Of a stretch of DNA of 64,000 bases, positions 22,640 through 32,455 are shown in pieces. This stretch comes from Streptomyces sp. SCSIO 75703 (GTDB lineage: Bacteria > Actinomycetota > Actinomycetes > Streptomycetales > Streptomycetaceae), in NCBI RefSeq assembly GCF_036607905.1, contig NZ_CP144555.1, positions 3,472,001 to 3,536,000 on the forward strand, read 5' to 3'. A program made the position numbers and the translations under genes. Every line of letters begins with the position of its first letter. Within the stretch, counting starts at the first letter, position 1. The notes under the pieces were generated by a model that did not search any database, was not told where the DNA came from, and worked only from the letters and a program-made list of their open reading frames with translations.

Positions 22640-23243
22640 ACGAGGGGCGGTCGGGCCGCGGAGGGCGAGTTGTGCACAGGTCCCGCTTCGAAACGGATTC
22701 CGCTCTCTAAAAGGTCGGGAGTAGTAGTAGGGCCTGTGGATACCGTGGATAACCTCGTTTGCCCAGGTCAGGGCAGGAATTTTGTCCACCGGTCCTGTGG
22801 GCGGAGCCGGTGGACAACCGGGGCTCTCTGTGGAGAACGGAAAGTTCTGCACACGCCGTGCACAGGGAGGGGCGACTTCTCCCCAGGTGCGTCCCCAGCT
22901 TTACCCAGCTTTCCCACAGCCCAACCCGGCAGCATCGTGTGACGCCTTTCACTCGACGCGGTGAGACGTCGCGTCGCGTTGCCGAACAGTGGACAGAGAT
23001 GTGGAGAAGGGGGTGATCACTGGGGACAACCGGCCCCTGCCTGTGGGTCACCCGTGGACAACCGGAGCGGCGGCCTGGGGACGGATTCGCCGTCCACAGC
23101 CTGTGGATATCTTTTGTGCACAAATCCACAGGGAGGTGACCTGCCCTGATGATCTCTCACCTGCCGGGGCTGTGGACAAGATCGGGACAACTTCGCGGTC
23201 CCCAAGGTGTGGACGGAAAAAAAGTCGCCGAATCTGTGGACGG
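22640..23243. other. oriC: Chromosomal replication origin oriC
   Basis: Between dnaA and dnaN; contains about 17 DnaA-box-like 9-mers on both strands. Among them are 22735-22743 and 22744-22752 (abutting), 22782-22790 (TTGTCCACC), 22809-22817, 22829-22837, 22987-22995, 23000-23008, 23021-23029, 23053-23061, 23090-23098, 23102-23110, 23114-23122, 23122-23130, 23171-23179 (perfect TTGTCCACA on minus), 23208-23216 and 23235-23243. The boxes form two clusters with a sparser middle (about 22840-22985), as described for Streptomyces oriC. A short A-rich run (GGAAAAAAAG) follows at about 23216. Confidence 0.95.
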
Positions 23244-23397
23244 AGACCGTAACCCGCGAGGTATTCGAACACCGGGTGACGTGGGCACGGCCGGGGTGGG
23301 ACGGCGGAACGGGCTCGGGCGTGGCGGACGGAGGCGTGCGGGAGGGCGTGGGTGCCGTCGCAAGTGGGGGCGCAGGCCCGTAGCCGTAGCCCGGAGT

Positions 23398-23466
23398 CGC
23401 TGCCGCTGCCGCTGCCGCTGCCGCTGCCGCTGCCGCTGCCGCTGCCGCTGCCGCTGCCGCTGCCGC
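23398..23466. repeat. CGCTGC hexamer tandem repeat, 11.5 copies
   Basis: An uninterrupted 69-bp tract of CGCTGC units between oriC and the dnaA stop codon. Non-coding as far as I can tell; a mutational slippage hotspot is likely. Confidence 0.95.
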
Positions 23467-23610
23467 CGGAGCCGGAGCCCGGAGTCGTGGTCGCCGGAGC
23501 CCCCGCCGGGGCAGCCGGCCACCGGGCCCCGCGGGCTCCCGGGGCCCCAGTGGTCCGCAGTGCCCCGGGAGCCCCTTCGCGTGCCGCCAGGAGCCCTTCA
23601 CGGCATGCGA

Positions 23611-23643
23611 AGGCGCCCCCGGACACGTCGTCCGGGGGCGCCT
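23611..23643 (-). terminator. dnaA terminator
   Basis: A perfect 14-bp stem (AGGCGCCCCCGGAC, 23611-23624, with 23630-23643) with a 5-nt loop, 19 bp after the dnaA stop. Confidence 0.85.
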
Positions 23644-23661
23644 CGAGGCGGAGCGCCTGCG

Positions 23662-25545
23662 TCAGCCGTTCTTGATGCGGTTCGTCAGCTCGGTCACCTG
23701 GTTGTAGATGGAGCGCCGCTCCGCCATCAGGTTCCGGATCTTCCGGTCGGCGTGCATCACCGTGGTGTGGTCCCGGCCGCCGAACAGCGCGCCGATCTTC
23801 GGCAGCGACAGGTCCGTCAGCTCCCGGCACAGGTACATGGCGATCTGCCGGGCCGTCACGAGCTGGCGCCCGCGCGAACTCCCGCACAGGTCCTCGACCG
23901 TCAGCCCGAAGTAGTCGGCGGTCGCGCCCATGATGGCCGTCGAGGTGATCTCCGGCGTCGAGTCCTCGCCCCCGGGGATCAGGTCCTTGAGGACGATCTC
24001 CGTCAGCCCCAGGTCCACCGGCTGCCGGTTGAGGGAGGCGAACGCCGTCACCCGGATCAGCGCGCCCTCCAGCTCCCGGATGTTGCGCGAGATGCGGGAG
24101 GCGATGAACTCCAGCACCTCCGGCGGGGCGTTGAGCTGCTCCTGGACCGCCTTCTTGCGCAGGATCGCGATGCGCGTCTCCAGCTCGGGCGGCTGGACGT
24201 CGGTGATCAGACCCCACTCGAAGCGGTTCCGCAGCCGGTCCTCCAGCGTGACGAGCTGCTTCGGCGGCCGGTCGCTGGAGAGCACGATCTGCTTGTTGGC
24301 GTTGTGGAGCGTGTTGAAGGTGTGGAAGAACTCCTCCTGCGTCGACTCCTTGTCCGCCAGGAACTGGATGTCGTCGACGAGCAGGATGTCCATCTCGCGG
24401 TAGCGCTTGCGGAAGCTGTCGCCCTTGCCGTCGCGGATCGAGTTGATGAACTCGTTCGTGAACTCCTCGGAGCTGACGTACCGCACGCGCGTGCCCGGGT
24501 ACAGGCTCCGCGCGTAGTGCCCGATCGCGTGCAGCAGGTGGGTCTTGCCGAGGCCGGACTCGCCGTAGATGAAGAGGGGGTTATACGCCTTCGCCGGTGC
24601 CTCGGCGACCGCCACGGCCGCCGCGTGCGCGAAGCGGTTCGACGCGCCGATCACGAAGGTGTCGAAGAGGTACTTCGGGTTCAGCCGCGCGGTCGGCTCG
24701 CCCGGACCGGGGGCCGGCGCGGGCTGCGCGGCCAGCGGGCCCGGTGCGCCGGTGGCCGGTCCGGGGCCGACGGGGCCGCCGCGGTGCACGTGGCCGGAGG
24801 ACGAGGGGTCGGGCAGCTCGCGCCGCGGTCCGCGCCCGTCGTAGTCGCCGCGCGGACCGTCGTAGTCACCGCGCTGCCCCTCGTACGGCGAGCGGTCCGG
24901 CGGCTGCGGACGGTAGTCCTGCGGGTACGGCTCCTGTCCGTACGAGGGGTCCTGGCCGTAGGCGTCCTGCGGGTAGCCGTCCTGGGAGTACGCGTCCCCC
25001 GAGGGCGACGCGTAGGGGTCCCGGTCCGGGAAGCCGAGGCGCTGCTGCTGCCAGCTGTACTCGTCCTGCTGCTGCCCCGGCCGCGGCCATGAGCCCGGCT
25101 CGGGCCGCTGGTACTCCTGCGGGTAGGCCGGGCGGGCGGTCGGAAGCTGGTCGGCGCGGCGCCGGCCGTACCCCTCGTACTCGTCGCGGCCCTGCCCGGG
25201 GGCGGGCAGCTCCGGCTCCTCGTAGCGCGGCTGCGGACGGGCCGGCGGAGCGGGGGCGGCGGGCTCGCCCATGGAGTCGTCGACGGTGATCGCGATCCGG
25301 ATCGGGCGCCCGCACTCGCGGCTCAGCGTCTCGCTGACCGCCGGGGCGAGCCGGCCCTCCAGCACGTTCTTCGCGAACTCGTTCGGCACGGCGAGCAGCG
25401 CGGTGTCGGCGACCAGCGCGAGGGGCTGGCAGCGCCTGATCCAGTGCTCGTCCTTGGACTCGACGTCCTGCCCGCGGCCCTCGCCGAGAAGTTGTTCCAG
25501 AACGCGTGGCCACACTGCGGCAAGATCGGCAGGTACGTCAGCCAC
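23662..25545 (-). CDS. dnaA: Chromosomal replication initiator DnaA
   Basis: 627 residues from GTG 25545. Domain I is at ~1-90 ([20 protein letters not shown]). Domain II, ~92-286, is unusually long and rich in Pro, Tyr, Gln, Gly and Asp (repeats such as [16 protein letters not shown]), as in other streptomycetes. The AAA+ domain has Walker A GESGLGKT (328-335) and Walker [11 protein letters not shown], and domain IV has the box-binding signature [11 protein letters not shown] DnaA box (25692-25700) in the promoter region suggests autoregulation. Confidence 0.97.
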   Translation of the reverse strand: MADVPADLAAVWPRVLEQLLGEGRGQDVESKDEHWIRRCQPLALVADTALLAVPNEFAKNVLEGRLAPAVSETLSRECGRPIRIAITVDDSMGEPAAPAPPARPQPRYEEPELPAPGQGRDEYEGYGRRRADQLPTARPAYPQEYQRPEPGSWPRPGQQQDEYSWQQQRLGFPDRDPYASPSGDAYSQDGYPQDAYGQDPSYGQEPYPQDYRPQPPDRSPYEGQRGDYDGPRGDYDGRGPRRELPDPSSSGHVHRGGPVGPGPATGAPGPLAAQPAPAPGPGEPTARLNPKYLFDTFVIGASNRFAHAAAVAVAEAPAKAYNPLFIYGESGLGKTHLLHAIGHYARSLYPGTRVRYVSSEEFTNEFINSIRDGKGDSFRKRYREMDILLVDDIQFLADKESTQEEFFHTFNTLHNANKQIVLSSDRPPKQLVTLEDRLRNRFEWGLITDVQPPELETRIAILRKKAVQEQLNAPPEVLEFIASRISRNIRELEGALIRVTAFASLNRQPVDLGLTEIVLKDLIPGGEDSTPEITSTAIMGATADYFGLTVEDLCGSSRGRQLVTARQIAMYLCRELTDLSLPKIGALFGGRDHTTVMHADRKIRNLMAERRSIYNQVTELTNRIKNG

Positions 25546-25921
25546 AGGGCACGCTCTCTCACGAGTCCCTCGAAGGTGTGATTCGGGGACGGGTCGGGAT
25601 GAAACTCGGATGGGGCAGGGATAGGGAACGAATCGGAGTCCGGCCACGGTAGTCAGCGCGACCGGTAGGGTTCAAGTTGTTGTCCCCAGGCTGTGGACAA
25701 GTGTCTCCCGGCCCTCGTTGGTTTGACCGAATGGCGCAGTCGCACGTACCGTAACGAGGTCGAGTTGTCGATGGCTGCTGCCGCCTGCCTCCGATGGGCA
25801 CGGATCACGCCCAAGGTGATCGCAAAGCGGTGCACTCGGGCGTAACGAGAGCTACTCGTGGGCGCACGGTGACAGCCAGGACGGCACCCCGCCAACCCCG
25901 ATTCTTTTCTGGAGCCCCCGA
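25546..25921. promoter_or_regulatory. dnaA-rpmH divergent promoter region with DnaA boxes
   Basis: 376 bp between divergent dnaA and rpmH. It holds a perfect DnaA box TGTGGACAA at 25692-25700 and a close variant TTGTCCCCA at 25680-25688, on the dnaA side. The promoter hexamers themselves are not clear to me. Confidence 0.75.
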
Positions 25922-26059
25922 GTGAGCAAGCGCACCTTCCAGCCGAACAACCGTCGTCGCGCGAAGACCCACGGCTTCCGGCTGCGTATGCGCACCCGTG
26001 CCGGCCGCGCGATCCTCGCGTCTCGCCGCAGCAAGGGTCGCGCCCGTCTGTCCGCCTGA
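25922..26059 (+). CDS. rpmH: 50S ribosomal protein L34
   Basis: 45 residues from GTG 25922: begins [20 protein letters not shown], then an Arg-rich sequence ending GRARLSA. Length and sequence are typical for L34, a basic protein of the large ribosomal subunit. First gene of the rpmH-rnpA-yidD-yidC-jag-rsmG cluster; 21 bp before rnpA. Confidence 0.97.
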   Translation: MSKRTFQPNNRRRAKTHGFRLRMRTRAGRAILASRRSKGRARLSA

Positions 26060-26080
26060 TCCCGATCAGGTCATGACGTC

Positions 26081-26452
26081 GTGCTGCCCACCGAGAACCG
26101 GCTGAGGCGGCGCGAGGACTTCGCGACCGCGGTACGACGGGGCCGCCGGGCCGGCCGCCCGGCCCTCGTCGTCCACCTTCGAAGCGGTGCCACGGACCCG
26201 CACGCGCCTGGGGAGAGCGCTCCCCCGACACGTGCGGGTTTCGTCGTGAGCAAGGCCGTGGGCAACGCCGTGGTGCGCAACAAGGTCAAGCGAAGGCTTC
26301 GCCATCTGATGCGTGACCGGATCGCCCTGTTTCCCCCCGGTAGCCTGGTAGTCGTACGAGCGCTGGCCGGCGCGGGCGACGCCGACCACGCACAGCTGGC
26401 CCGAGACCTGGACGCCGCCCTGGAGCGGCTCCTGGGAGGGGGCGCGCGATGA
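26081..26452 (+). CDS. rnpA: Ribonuclease P protein component
   Basis: 123 residues from GTG 26081. The RNase P signature is visible: [20 protein letters not shown] near the start and [20 protein letters not shown]. It assists the RNA subunit in 5' maturation of tRNAs. Its end overlaps yidD by 4 bp. Confidence 0.95.
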   Translation: MLPTENRLRRREDFATAVRRGRRAGRPALVVHLRSGATDPHAPGESAPPTRAGFVVSKAVGNAVVRNKVKRRLRHLMRDRIALFPPGSLVVVRALAGAGDADHAQLARDLDAALERLLGGGAR

Positions 26453-26823
26453 AGTACCCGCTGCTGGCGCTGATCAAGCTGTACCAGTGGACGATCAGTC
26501 CGCTGCTCGGCCCGGTCTGCAAGTACTACCCGTCGTGTTCCCATTACGGCTTCACGGCCATCGACCGGCACGGTGCCCTCAAGGGCACGGCGCTCACCGC
26601 CTGGCGCATCCTGCGCTGCAATCCGTGGTCGCTCGGCGGGGTGGACCATGTCCCACCGCGCAAGCGGCCGCGGTGGCACGAAATGCTGCGTGACGCATGG
26701 CGCGCACGCAAGAGCGGGCCCTCCGCCGCCGACCCGGCCACCGAGGGACAGACTTCTCCTCCGAGTCCGTCCGGTCCTTCGAGCCCGGCCGCAGAGACCC
26801 CGTCCCATGCCCAAGGAGCATGA
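26449..26823 (+). CDS. yidD: Membrane protein insertion efficiency factor YidD
   Basis: 124 residues. Typical YidD motifs: [37 protein letters not shown] and RILRCNPW. The Pro/Ser-rich tail (last ~35 residues) is longer than in E. coli. The family helps YidC/Sec insertion of membrane proteins. It lies between rnpA and yidC, as usual. Confidence 0.95.
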   Translation: MKYPLLALIKLYQWTISPLLGPVCKYYPSCSHYGFTAIDRHGALKGTALTAWRILRCNPWSLGGVDHVPPRKRPRWHEMLRDAWRARKSGPSAADPATEGQTSPPSPSGPSSPAAETPSHAQGA

Positions 26824-26826
26824 TTA

Positions 26827-28104
26827 GTGGACACGATCGCCAGCCTCTTCAGCTTCATCACGACACCAGTCTCCTGGGTCATCGTCCAGTTCCACAGCGT
26901 GTACGGCGCCATCTTCGGCCCCGATACCGGGTGGGCCTGGGGCCTGTCCATCGTGTCCCTGGTGATCCTGATCCGCATCTGCCTGATCCCGCTCTTCGTG
27001 AAGCAGATCAAGGCCACGCGCGCGATGCAGACGCTCCAGCCGGAGATGAAGAAGATCCAGGAGCGCTACAAGAGCGACCGACAGCGTCAGTCCGAAGAGA
27101 TGATGAAGCTGTACAAGGAAACGGGCACCAACCCGCTCTCCTCGTGCCTTCCCATCCTGGCGCAGTCCCCGTTCTTCTTCGCCCTCTACCACGTGCTCAA
27201 CGGCATCGCGTCGAACAAGACCATCGGCGTGATCAACCAGCCCCTGCTGGAGAGCGCGCAGAAGGCGCACATCTTCGGGGCCCCGCTGGCCTCCAAGTTC
27301 TTCAGCAGTGAGAGCGACGTCGCCGCCCTCAGCGCCTCGCTGACCGACGTCCGGGTCGTCACCGCGATCATGATCGTGCTGATGTCGGCCTCGCAGTTCT
27401 TCACCCAGCGCCAGCTGATGACGAAGAACGTCGACACCACGGTGAAGACGCCGTTCATGCAGCAGCAGAAGATGCTGATGTACGTCTTCCCGGTCATGTT
27501 CGCCGTCTTCGGCGTGAACTTCCCGGTCGGTGTCCTCGTCTACTGGCTGACCACCAACGTGTGGACCATGGGCCAGCAGATGTACGTCATCCACAACAAC
27601 CCGACCCCCGGTTCCAAGGCCCAGGCTTCCTACCTGGAGCGCCTCTCCAAGCGCGTCTCCCACCACGGCGGGACCCGCGGCCGCGGCGAGCGTGCCATCG
27701 TGAAGGCGATCGTCGCCAAGGGCCGGGACCGCAACGAGTTCGAGCGGAAGTTCATCAACGGGCTGAACAAGGCCGGCCTCGCCGCCCAGCCCGACGGCAC
27801 CGTGGTGAAGAGCGAGGCCGAGGCCGCCGCGCAGACCGAGGACGGCGCGGCCGCCACCGGCGCGACGCCCAAGCGGCAGCAGCCCAAGCGCCAGAGCAAG
27901 GCCCAGCGGCAGTCCGGCAAGGGCGACCACGAGGACAAGACCTCGCTGAGCAAGTCCGATGACTCCCCGGCCGGCGGCGCCACCGCGTCCACCGCCGGTG
28001 CCGCCAAGAAGCCCGCGCAGAAGTCCGGCGGCGGAGGCCGCAGCAAGGCCCAGTCCGGTCAGCGCAAGGGCCCGCAGCGGCCCAAGTCCCCGTCGAAGAA
28101 GTAA
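26827..28104 (+). CDS. yidC: Membrane protein insertase YidC/Oxa1
   Basis: 425 residues from GTG 26827, 3 bp after yidD. Membrane segments occur at about residues 15-50, 110-140, 175-200 and 220-250 (for example [52 protein letters not shown]). A long basic C-terminal tail rich in Lys, Gln and Ala (from ~280) may contact the ribosome. Actinobacterial YidC lacks the large periplasmic P1 domain, as here. Inserts proteins into the plasma membrane. Confidence 0.95.
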   Translation: MDTIASLFSFITTPVSWVIVQFHSVYGAIFGPDTGWAWGLSIVSLVILIRICLIPLFVKQIKATRAMQTLQPEMKKIQERYKSDRQRQSEEMMKLYKETGTNPLSSCLPILAQSPFFFALYHVLNGIASNKTIGVINQPLLESAQKAHIFGAPLASKFFSSESDVAALSASLTDVRVVTAIMIVLMSASQFFTQRQLMTKNVDTTVKTPFMQQQKMLMYVFPVMFAVFGVNFPVGVLVYWLTTNVWTMGQQMYVIHNNPTPGSKAQASYLERLSKRVSHHGGTRGRGERAIVKAIVAKGRDRNEFERKFINGLNKAGLAAQPDGTVVKSEAEAAAQTEDGAAATGATPKRQQPKRQSKAQRQSGKGDHEDKTSLSKSDDSPAGGATASTAGAAKKPAQKSGGGGRSKAQSGQRKGPQRPKSPSKK

Positions 28105-28119
28105 GAAGGAGTCCATCCC

Positions 28120-28632
28120 GTGACGGAAGGCACCACCTCCGCCGCTGCCGAGGGCGCAGACACCCTGACCCGCCTCGAGCAGGAGGGCGAGATCGCCGCG
28201 GACTACCTGGAGGGTCTGCTCGACATCGCCGACCTTGACGGTGACATCGACATGGACGTCGAGGCCGATCGTGCCGCTGTCTCGATCATCAGCGACTCGA
28301 ACAGCCGTGACCTCCAGAAGCTGGTCGGCCGGGACGGCGAGGTCCTGGAGGCCCTGCAGGAGCTGACCCGCCTCGCCGTGCACCGGGAGACCGGGGACCG
28401 CAGCCGGCTGATGCTCGACATCGCCGGGTACCGGGCCCAGAAGCGCGCCGAGCTGTCCGAGCTGGGCGCCAAGGCCGCGGCCGAGGTCAAGAGCAACGGC
28501 GAGGCCGTCCGGCTGAAGCCGATGACGCCCTTCGAGCGCAAGGTCGTGCACGACGCGGTCAAGGCCGCGGGACTGCGCAGCGAGTCCGAGGGCGAGGAGC
28601 CGCAGCGCTTCGTCGTCGTACTCCCCGCCTGA
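28120..28632 (+). CDS. jag: Jag/KhpB RNA-binding protein (KH-R3H)
   Basis: 170 residues from GTG 28120. A KH-like domain includes DRAAVSIISDSNSRDLQKLVGRDGEVLEAL-type sequence (the GRDGEVLEALQ turn), and the R3H domain is at ~130-170 (MTPFERKVVHDAVKAAGLRS). It follows yidC by 15 bp, as in most Gram-positive bacteria. It binds RNA and is linked to cell-division control in other species. A strong terminator follows. Confidence 0.93.
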   Translation: MTEGTTSAAAEGADTLTRLEQEGEIAADYLEGLLDIADLDGDIDMDVEADRAAVSIISDSNSRDLQKLVGRDGEVLEALQELTRLAVHRETGDRSRLMLDIAGYRAQKRAELSELGAKAAAEVKSNGEAVRLKPMTPFERKVVHDAVKAAGLRSESEGEEPQRFVVVLPA

Positions 28633-28651
28633 TCGGTTCGCCCGATCCTCC

Positions 28652-28686
28652 GGCCCCGTCTGCGCGACAGACGGGGCCGATTTTTC
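28652..28686 (+). terminator. Intrinsic terminator after jag
   Basis: An 11-bp stem GGCCCCGTCTG (28652-28662) with CAGACGGGGCC (28668-28678), a 5-nt loop, then GATTTTTCT: a textbook terminator. Confidence 0.93.
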
Positions 28687-28756
28687 TCAGCCTGATACTG
28701 GTGGTTCTGGCAGCGGCGCCCAGCGCGCGCCGTGCGGTACGGAAGGACGGTTCCCC

Positions 28757-29476
28757 GTGACGGAGGCAGCGGAGCTCCCGCCTGTGCCCGAGCAGGCACG
28801 TGAGGTGTTCGGCGATCGCTACGCGGACGTGATCCGCTATGCGGAGCTGCTCGCCGAGGCGGGAGTGCAGCGCGGTCTGATCGGCCCGCGCGAGGTTCCC
28901 CGGCTGTGGGAGCGGCACCTGCTCAACTGCGCCGTGCTCTCGGAGGTCGTGCCCGAAGGGGTCACGGTCTGCGACGTCGGCTCCGGGGCCGGCCTGCCGG
29001 GCATCCCACTGGCGCTCGTCCGGGAGGACCTGAAGATCACGCTCCTGGAACCGCTGCTGCGGCGGACCAACTTCCTGACGGAGGTCGTGGAGCTGCTCGG
29101 CCTGGACCACGTGACGGTGGTGCGGGGCCGGGCCGAGGAGGTCATGGGGAAGATCCCGCCGGTGCACGTCGTGACCGCGCGCGCGGTCGCCCCGCTGGAC
29201 CGCCTGGCCACCTGGGGCATCCCCCTGCTTCGGCCGTACGGGGAGATGCTCGCCCTCAAGGGCGACACCGCCGAGGAGGAGCTGAAGGCCGCGTCGGCCG
29301 CGCTGAGCAAGCTGGGCGCCGTGGAGACGTCGATCCTGCATGTCGGTGAGGGCATCGTGGACCCCCGCTCCACCGTGGTGCGCGTCGAGGTGGGGGAGAG
29401 CCCCGGCGGCGTGCGTTTCGCCGCCAAGCGCGCGAAGGCAGCGAGGACCGGGCGGGCCCGCCGACGCCGTGGGTAG
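28757..29476 (+). CDS. rsmG: 16S rRNA (guanine-527-N7)-methyltransferase
   Basis: 239 residues from GTG 28757. The SAM-binding motif is VCDVGSGAGLPGIPLAL; the family pattern continues with ITLLEPLLRRTNFLTEV and VTARAVAPLDRLATW. It methylates G527 of 16S rRNA; loss gives low-level streptomycin resistance in Streptomyces. The C-terminus is basic. Located between jag and parA, as usual. Confidence 0.95.
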   Translation: MTEAAELPPVPEQAREVFGDRYADVIRYAELLAEAGVQRGLIGPREVPRLWERHLLNCAVLSEVVPEGVTVCDVGSGAGLPGIPLALVREDLKITLLEPLLRRTNFLTEVVELLGLDHVTVVRGRAEEVMGKIPPVHVVTARAVAPLDRLATWGIPLLRPYGEMLALKGDTAEEELKAASAALSKLGAVETSILHVGEGIVDPRSTVVRVEVGESPGGVRFAAKRAKAARTGRARRRRG

Positions 29477-29636
29477 CCGCAAGCGCGGTGCGGAGGGTGC
29501 CCCGGGACGTGCCGTGATGACCGGCCGGGGGTGTGGGGCCGGTCCGTCCAGACGAGGGAACGTACCTCCACTCCAGCCTCCCCGACCGGTCCCGCCGGAG
29601 TGTCGCGGCATCCCCGCATCGACCGCACTGCATCGT

Positions 29637-29650
29637 GTTTCACGTGAAAC
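29637..29650. other. parS site 1
   Basis: Perfect GTTTCACGTGAAAC, the ParB nucleation site, in the rsmG-parA intergenic region, 208 bp upstream of the parA start. Confidence 0.95.
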
Positions 29651-29781
29651 GTCGCTCACTGCTGCACGGCATCATCAGTCGCGGCCGCGCTGCGGCCGAA
29701 CCGCGCGATCGACGGCCTCTCGGCTCCCTCGGGGAGGAGCCCGGGTCGTCGGACGCTGTGTCCCTCTCCCGGGGTACGGAG

Positions 29782-29808
29782 TTGTCCACAGAGGTGGATT
29801 TCTCCACA
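29782..29808 (+). promoter_or_regulatory. DnaA box pair upstream of parA
   Basis: A perfect consensus TTGTCCACA (29782-29790) and a variant TTCTCCACA (29800-29808), spaced 18 bp, 37-55 bp before the parA start. Confidence 0.7.
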
Positions 29809-29844
29809 GAAGGCCAGGCCTCACTGGTTCATGACCCCGGAGGC

Positions 29845-30918
29845 ATGGGAGGCTCTGTTCATTCCGAGCCTGAAGTCGAGGAGAGTGAATCCTTGCGGTC
29901 CGACGCCAACATCGCGGGACCGATGACCGATCCGGTCCCCGGTCCCCGAACCGAGTCGATGGGGGCGGATGTTTCACGTGAAACACCGCCACCGATGGAC
30001 GACACTCCGGTCGGTCGTGCTGCCCAGATGGCGGTAGAGGCACTGGGCCGGGCCGGTGAGGGAATGCCGCGCCCCGAGCAGACCCGCATCGTCGTGGTCG
30101 CCAATCAGAAGGGTGGGGTGGGCAAGACGACGACGACCGTCAACCTTGCCGCCTCGCTGGCTCTGCACGGTGCGCGGGTCCTGGTCGTCGACCTGGACCC
30201 CCAGGGCAACGCGTCCACGGCCCTGGGGATCGATCACCACGCCGATGTGCCGTCCATCTACGACGTCCTGGTGGAGAGCCGGCCCCTGTCGGAGGTCGTC
30301 CAGCCGGTGGTGGACGTCGAGGGTCTCTTCTGCGCGCCCGCCACGATCGATCTCGCCGGTGCGGAGATCGAACTGGTCTCCCTGGTGGCACGCGAGAGCC
30401 GGTTGCAGCGGGCGATCCAGTCCTACGAACAGCCGCTGGATTACATCCTCATCGACTGCCCGCCCTCCCTTGGTCTGCTGACGGTCAACGCGCTCGTCGC
30501 CGGCCAGGAGGTGCTCATCCCGATCCAGTGCGAGTACTACGCCCTGGAGGGCCTGGGTCAGCTCCTGCGCAACGTCGACCTGGTCCGGGGGCACCTGAAC
30601 CCCACGCTGCACGTGTCGACGATCCTGCTCACCATGTACGACGGCCGGACGAGGCTTGCCTCCCAGGTCGCGGAAGAGGTGCGCAGCCACTTCGGCGAGG
30701 AAGTGTTGCGGACGAGCATTCCTCGCTCGGTCCGTATCTCCGAGGCGCCGAGCTACGGGCAGACGGTGCTGACCTACGATCCAGGTTCGAGTGGAGCCCT
30801 TTCCTACCTGGAGGCGGCCCGCGAAATCGCACTGAGGGGTGTGGGCATCAGCTATGACGCGACCCACGCCCACATCGGTGCCCAGACAGATCCGACCATG
30901 GTGGAGGGGATGCAGTGA
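29845..30918 (+). CDS. parA: Chromosome partitioning ATPase ParA
   Basis: 357 residues from ATG 29845 with CCGGAGGC upstream; this length agrees with S. coelicolor ParA. The frame is open further upstream, but that part contains parS 1 and the DnaA boxes. Deviant Walker A is KGGVGKTT (89-96), with [13 protein letters not shown] and the Walker B-like [11 protein letters not shown]. parS site 2 lies in the coding sequence (residues 43-47, VSRET). ParA organises ParB complexes in aerial hyphae before sporulation septation. Overlaps parB by 4 bp. Confidence 0.96.
   Translation: MGGSVHSEPEVEESESLRSDANIAGPMTDPVPGPRTESMGADVSRETPPPMDDTPVGRAAQMAVEALGRAGEGMPRPEQTRIVVVANQKGGVGKTTTTVNLAASLALHGARVLVVDLDPQGNASTALGIDHHADVPSIYDVLVESRPLSEVVQPVVDVEGLFCAPATIDLAGAEIELVSLVARESRLQRAIQSYEQPLDYILIDCPPSLGLLTVNALVAGQEVLIPIQCEYYALEGLGQLLRNVDLVRGHLNPTLHVSTILLTMYDGRTRLASQVAEEVRSHFGEEVLRTSIPRSVRISEAPSYGQTVLTYDPGSSGALSYLEAAREIALRGVGISYDATHAHIGAQTDPTMVEGMQ
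29971..29984. other. parS site 2 (inside parA)
   Basis: Perfect GTTTCACGTGAAAC in the parA coding sequence, read in frame as Val-Ser-Arg-Glu-Thr (residues 43-47). Confidence 0.95.
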
Positions 30919-32015
30919 GCGAGCGACGGAGGGGATTGGGCCGTGGTCTCGGCGCACTGATTCCCGCTGCTCCGACCGAGAAGTCGGTGGCCTCGGCAGC
31001 GCTGGGGAACGCGGCATCCGTGCCCCCCGCGGCCGTTTCCGGCCTGTCGGCCGAGCGAGGCGTGGCCGCGGCGAAGGTGGCGGCACTCGCTTCTGTTTCA
31101 CGTGAAACAGAAGCCCCCGTTCCTCAGGGCGGTACGGACCTTCCGGCGGCTCCTCTTGGCGCGCACTTCGCCGAGATCCCCCTGGACGCCATCACGCCGA
31201 ACCCGCGACAGCCGCGCGACGTCTTCGATGAGGACGCGCTGGCGGAACTCGTGACCTCCATCAAGGAGGTGGGCCTGCTCCAGCCGGTGGTCGTCCGGCA
31301 GACGGGTCCTTCGCGGTACGAGCTGATCATGGGTGAACGTCGCTGGCGGGCCTGCCGTCAGGCCGGCCTGACGGCGATCCCCGCGATCGTCCGGGCGACC
31401 GAGGACGAGAAGCTCCTGCTGGACGCCCTGCTGGAGAACCTCCACCGGGCTCAGCTCAACCCCCTGGAAGAGGCCGCCGCCTACGACCAGCTTCTGCAGG
31501 ACTTCAACTGCACTCACGACCAGCTCGCGGACCGGATTGGACGCTCCCGTCCTCAGGTCTCGAACACGCTGCGTCTGCTGAAGCTGTCACCGACCGTGCA
31601 GCGACGGGTCGCCGCCGGTGTGCTCTCGGCGGGCCACGCGCGGGCGCTGCTCTCGGTGGAGGACGCGGAGGAGCAGGACCGACTGGCTCACCGCATCGTG
31701 GCCGAAGGGCTCTCTGTGCGGGCCGTCGAGGAGATCGTGGCGCTCATGGGTTCCGGTCCCCAGAGGACTACGCGGTCCAAGGGGCCGCGGGCCGGAGCCC
31801 GGGTCTCTCCGGCTCTCTCCGACCTGGCCACCCGGCTCTCGGACCGTTTCGAGACGCGGGTGAAGGTCGACCTGGGGCAGAAGAAGGGCAAGATCACCGT
31901 GGAGTTCGCCTCCATGGAAGACCTGGAGCGCATCCTCGGCAGCCTTGCTCCCGGTGAAGGCCGCGTTCTGCAGAAGAGCCTCCTGGACGACGACTCGGAG
32001 GAATCCGACTCCTGA
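30915..32015 (+). CDS. parB: Chromosome partitioning protein ParB
   Basis: 366 residues from GTG 30915, overlapping the parA stop. The N-terminal ParA-contact motif is [13 protein letters not shown]. The CTP-binding/ParB core includes ITPNPRQPR and GERRWRACR; the helix-turn-helix is [21 protein letters not shown]; the C-terminal dimerisation domain ends near [10 protein letters not shown]. parS site 3 is inside the gene (residues 61-65). Binds parS and spreads around oriC to segregate chromosomes. Confidence 0.97.
   Translation: MSERRRGLGRGLGALIPAAPTEKSVASAALGNAASVPPAAVSGLSAERGVAAAKVAALASVSRETEAPVPQGGTDLPAAPLGAHFAEIPLDAITPNPRQPRDVFDEDALAELVTSIKEVGLLQPVVVRQTGPSRYELIMGERRWRACRQAGLTAIPAIVRATEDEKLLLDALLENLHRAQLNPLEEAAAYDQLLQDFNCTHDQLADRIGRSRPQVSNTLRLLKLSPTVQRRVAAGVLSAGHARALLSVEDAEEQDRLAHRIVAEGLSVRAVEEIVALMGSGPQRTTRSKGPRAGARVSPALSDLATRLSDRFETRVKVDLGQKKGKITVEFASMEDLERILGSLAPGEGRVLQKSLLDDDSEESDS
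31095..31108. other. parS site 3 (inside parB)
   Basis: Perfect GTTTCACGTGAAAC within a 26-bp perfect palindrome (31089-31114), read in frame as VSRET in ParB. Confidence 0.95.
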
Positions 32016-32197
32016 TGTCGGGCAGGGGGACGCCGTGATGGTGTCCCCCTGCCGTCAGGGCGGGCGTGATCTGGTACCTCACCGGATCACGACCCGCCCT
32101 TTGCCGTTCGCCGGTGTCGGTGCCACCGCATCGTCGATACGATGCCAACGAGAGGGGCGCTCGCACCCGGCAGTACCTCCGAGAGGCAGGCAGGGGC

Positions 32198-32455
32198 ATG
32201 CGAACGATGAACCGCGCCGCACTGGTGAGCGCGGGAGTGGGGCTGGGCGTGGTCGGTGGTTTCCTGTGCGGCCTGCTCAGGGAACGGAGGGCCCTGAGGG
32301 CCGCTCGTGCCGCGGCGAGTGAAGGAAGCGAGGATCAGCCTTCATGGGGCGTCGGCTCGTACCGCTCACGCTGGACAACCTTCAGGACCTCCCCGGGAGT
32401 TGCCGGGCGTGCGTCTTCTGGGAGTTGGACCCCGTCAGCGGCGAAGCCGCGGTAA
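32198..32455 (+). CDS. Possible small membrane protein overlapping the GNAT gene
   Basis: 85 residues from ATG 32198, preceded by GAGAGGCAGG. The first ~28 residues form one hydrophobic Gly-rich segment (ALVSAGVGLGVVGGFLCGLL) followed by a basic, Arg/Ala-rich helix. Codon third positions are GC-rich up to about residue 45, then lose the bias where the frame overlaps the GNAT gene by 112 bp. Either it is a real short protein with a run-on tail, or the overlap is a sign of annotation noise. No family recognised. Confidence 0.35.
   Translation: MRTMNRAALVSAGVGLGVVGGFLCGLLRERRALRAARAAASEGSEDQPSWGVGSYRSRWTTFRTSPGVAGRASSGSWTPSAAKPR

Noticed and set aside
23398..23466. CRISPR-like array
   Set aside because: A simple hexamer tandem repeat without spacers; no cas genes in the window.
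23017..23601. Ala- or Gly/Ser-repeat proteins over the hexamer tract
   Set aside because: The repeats come from translation of CGCTGC units; the frames enter oriC and lack starts with ribosome sites.
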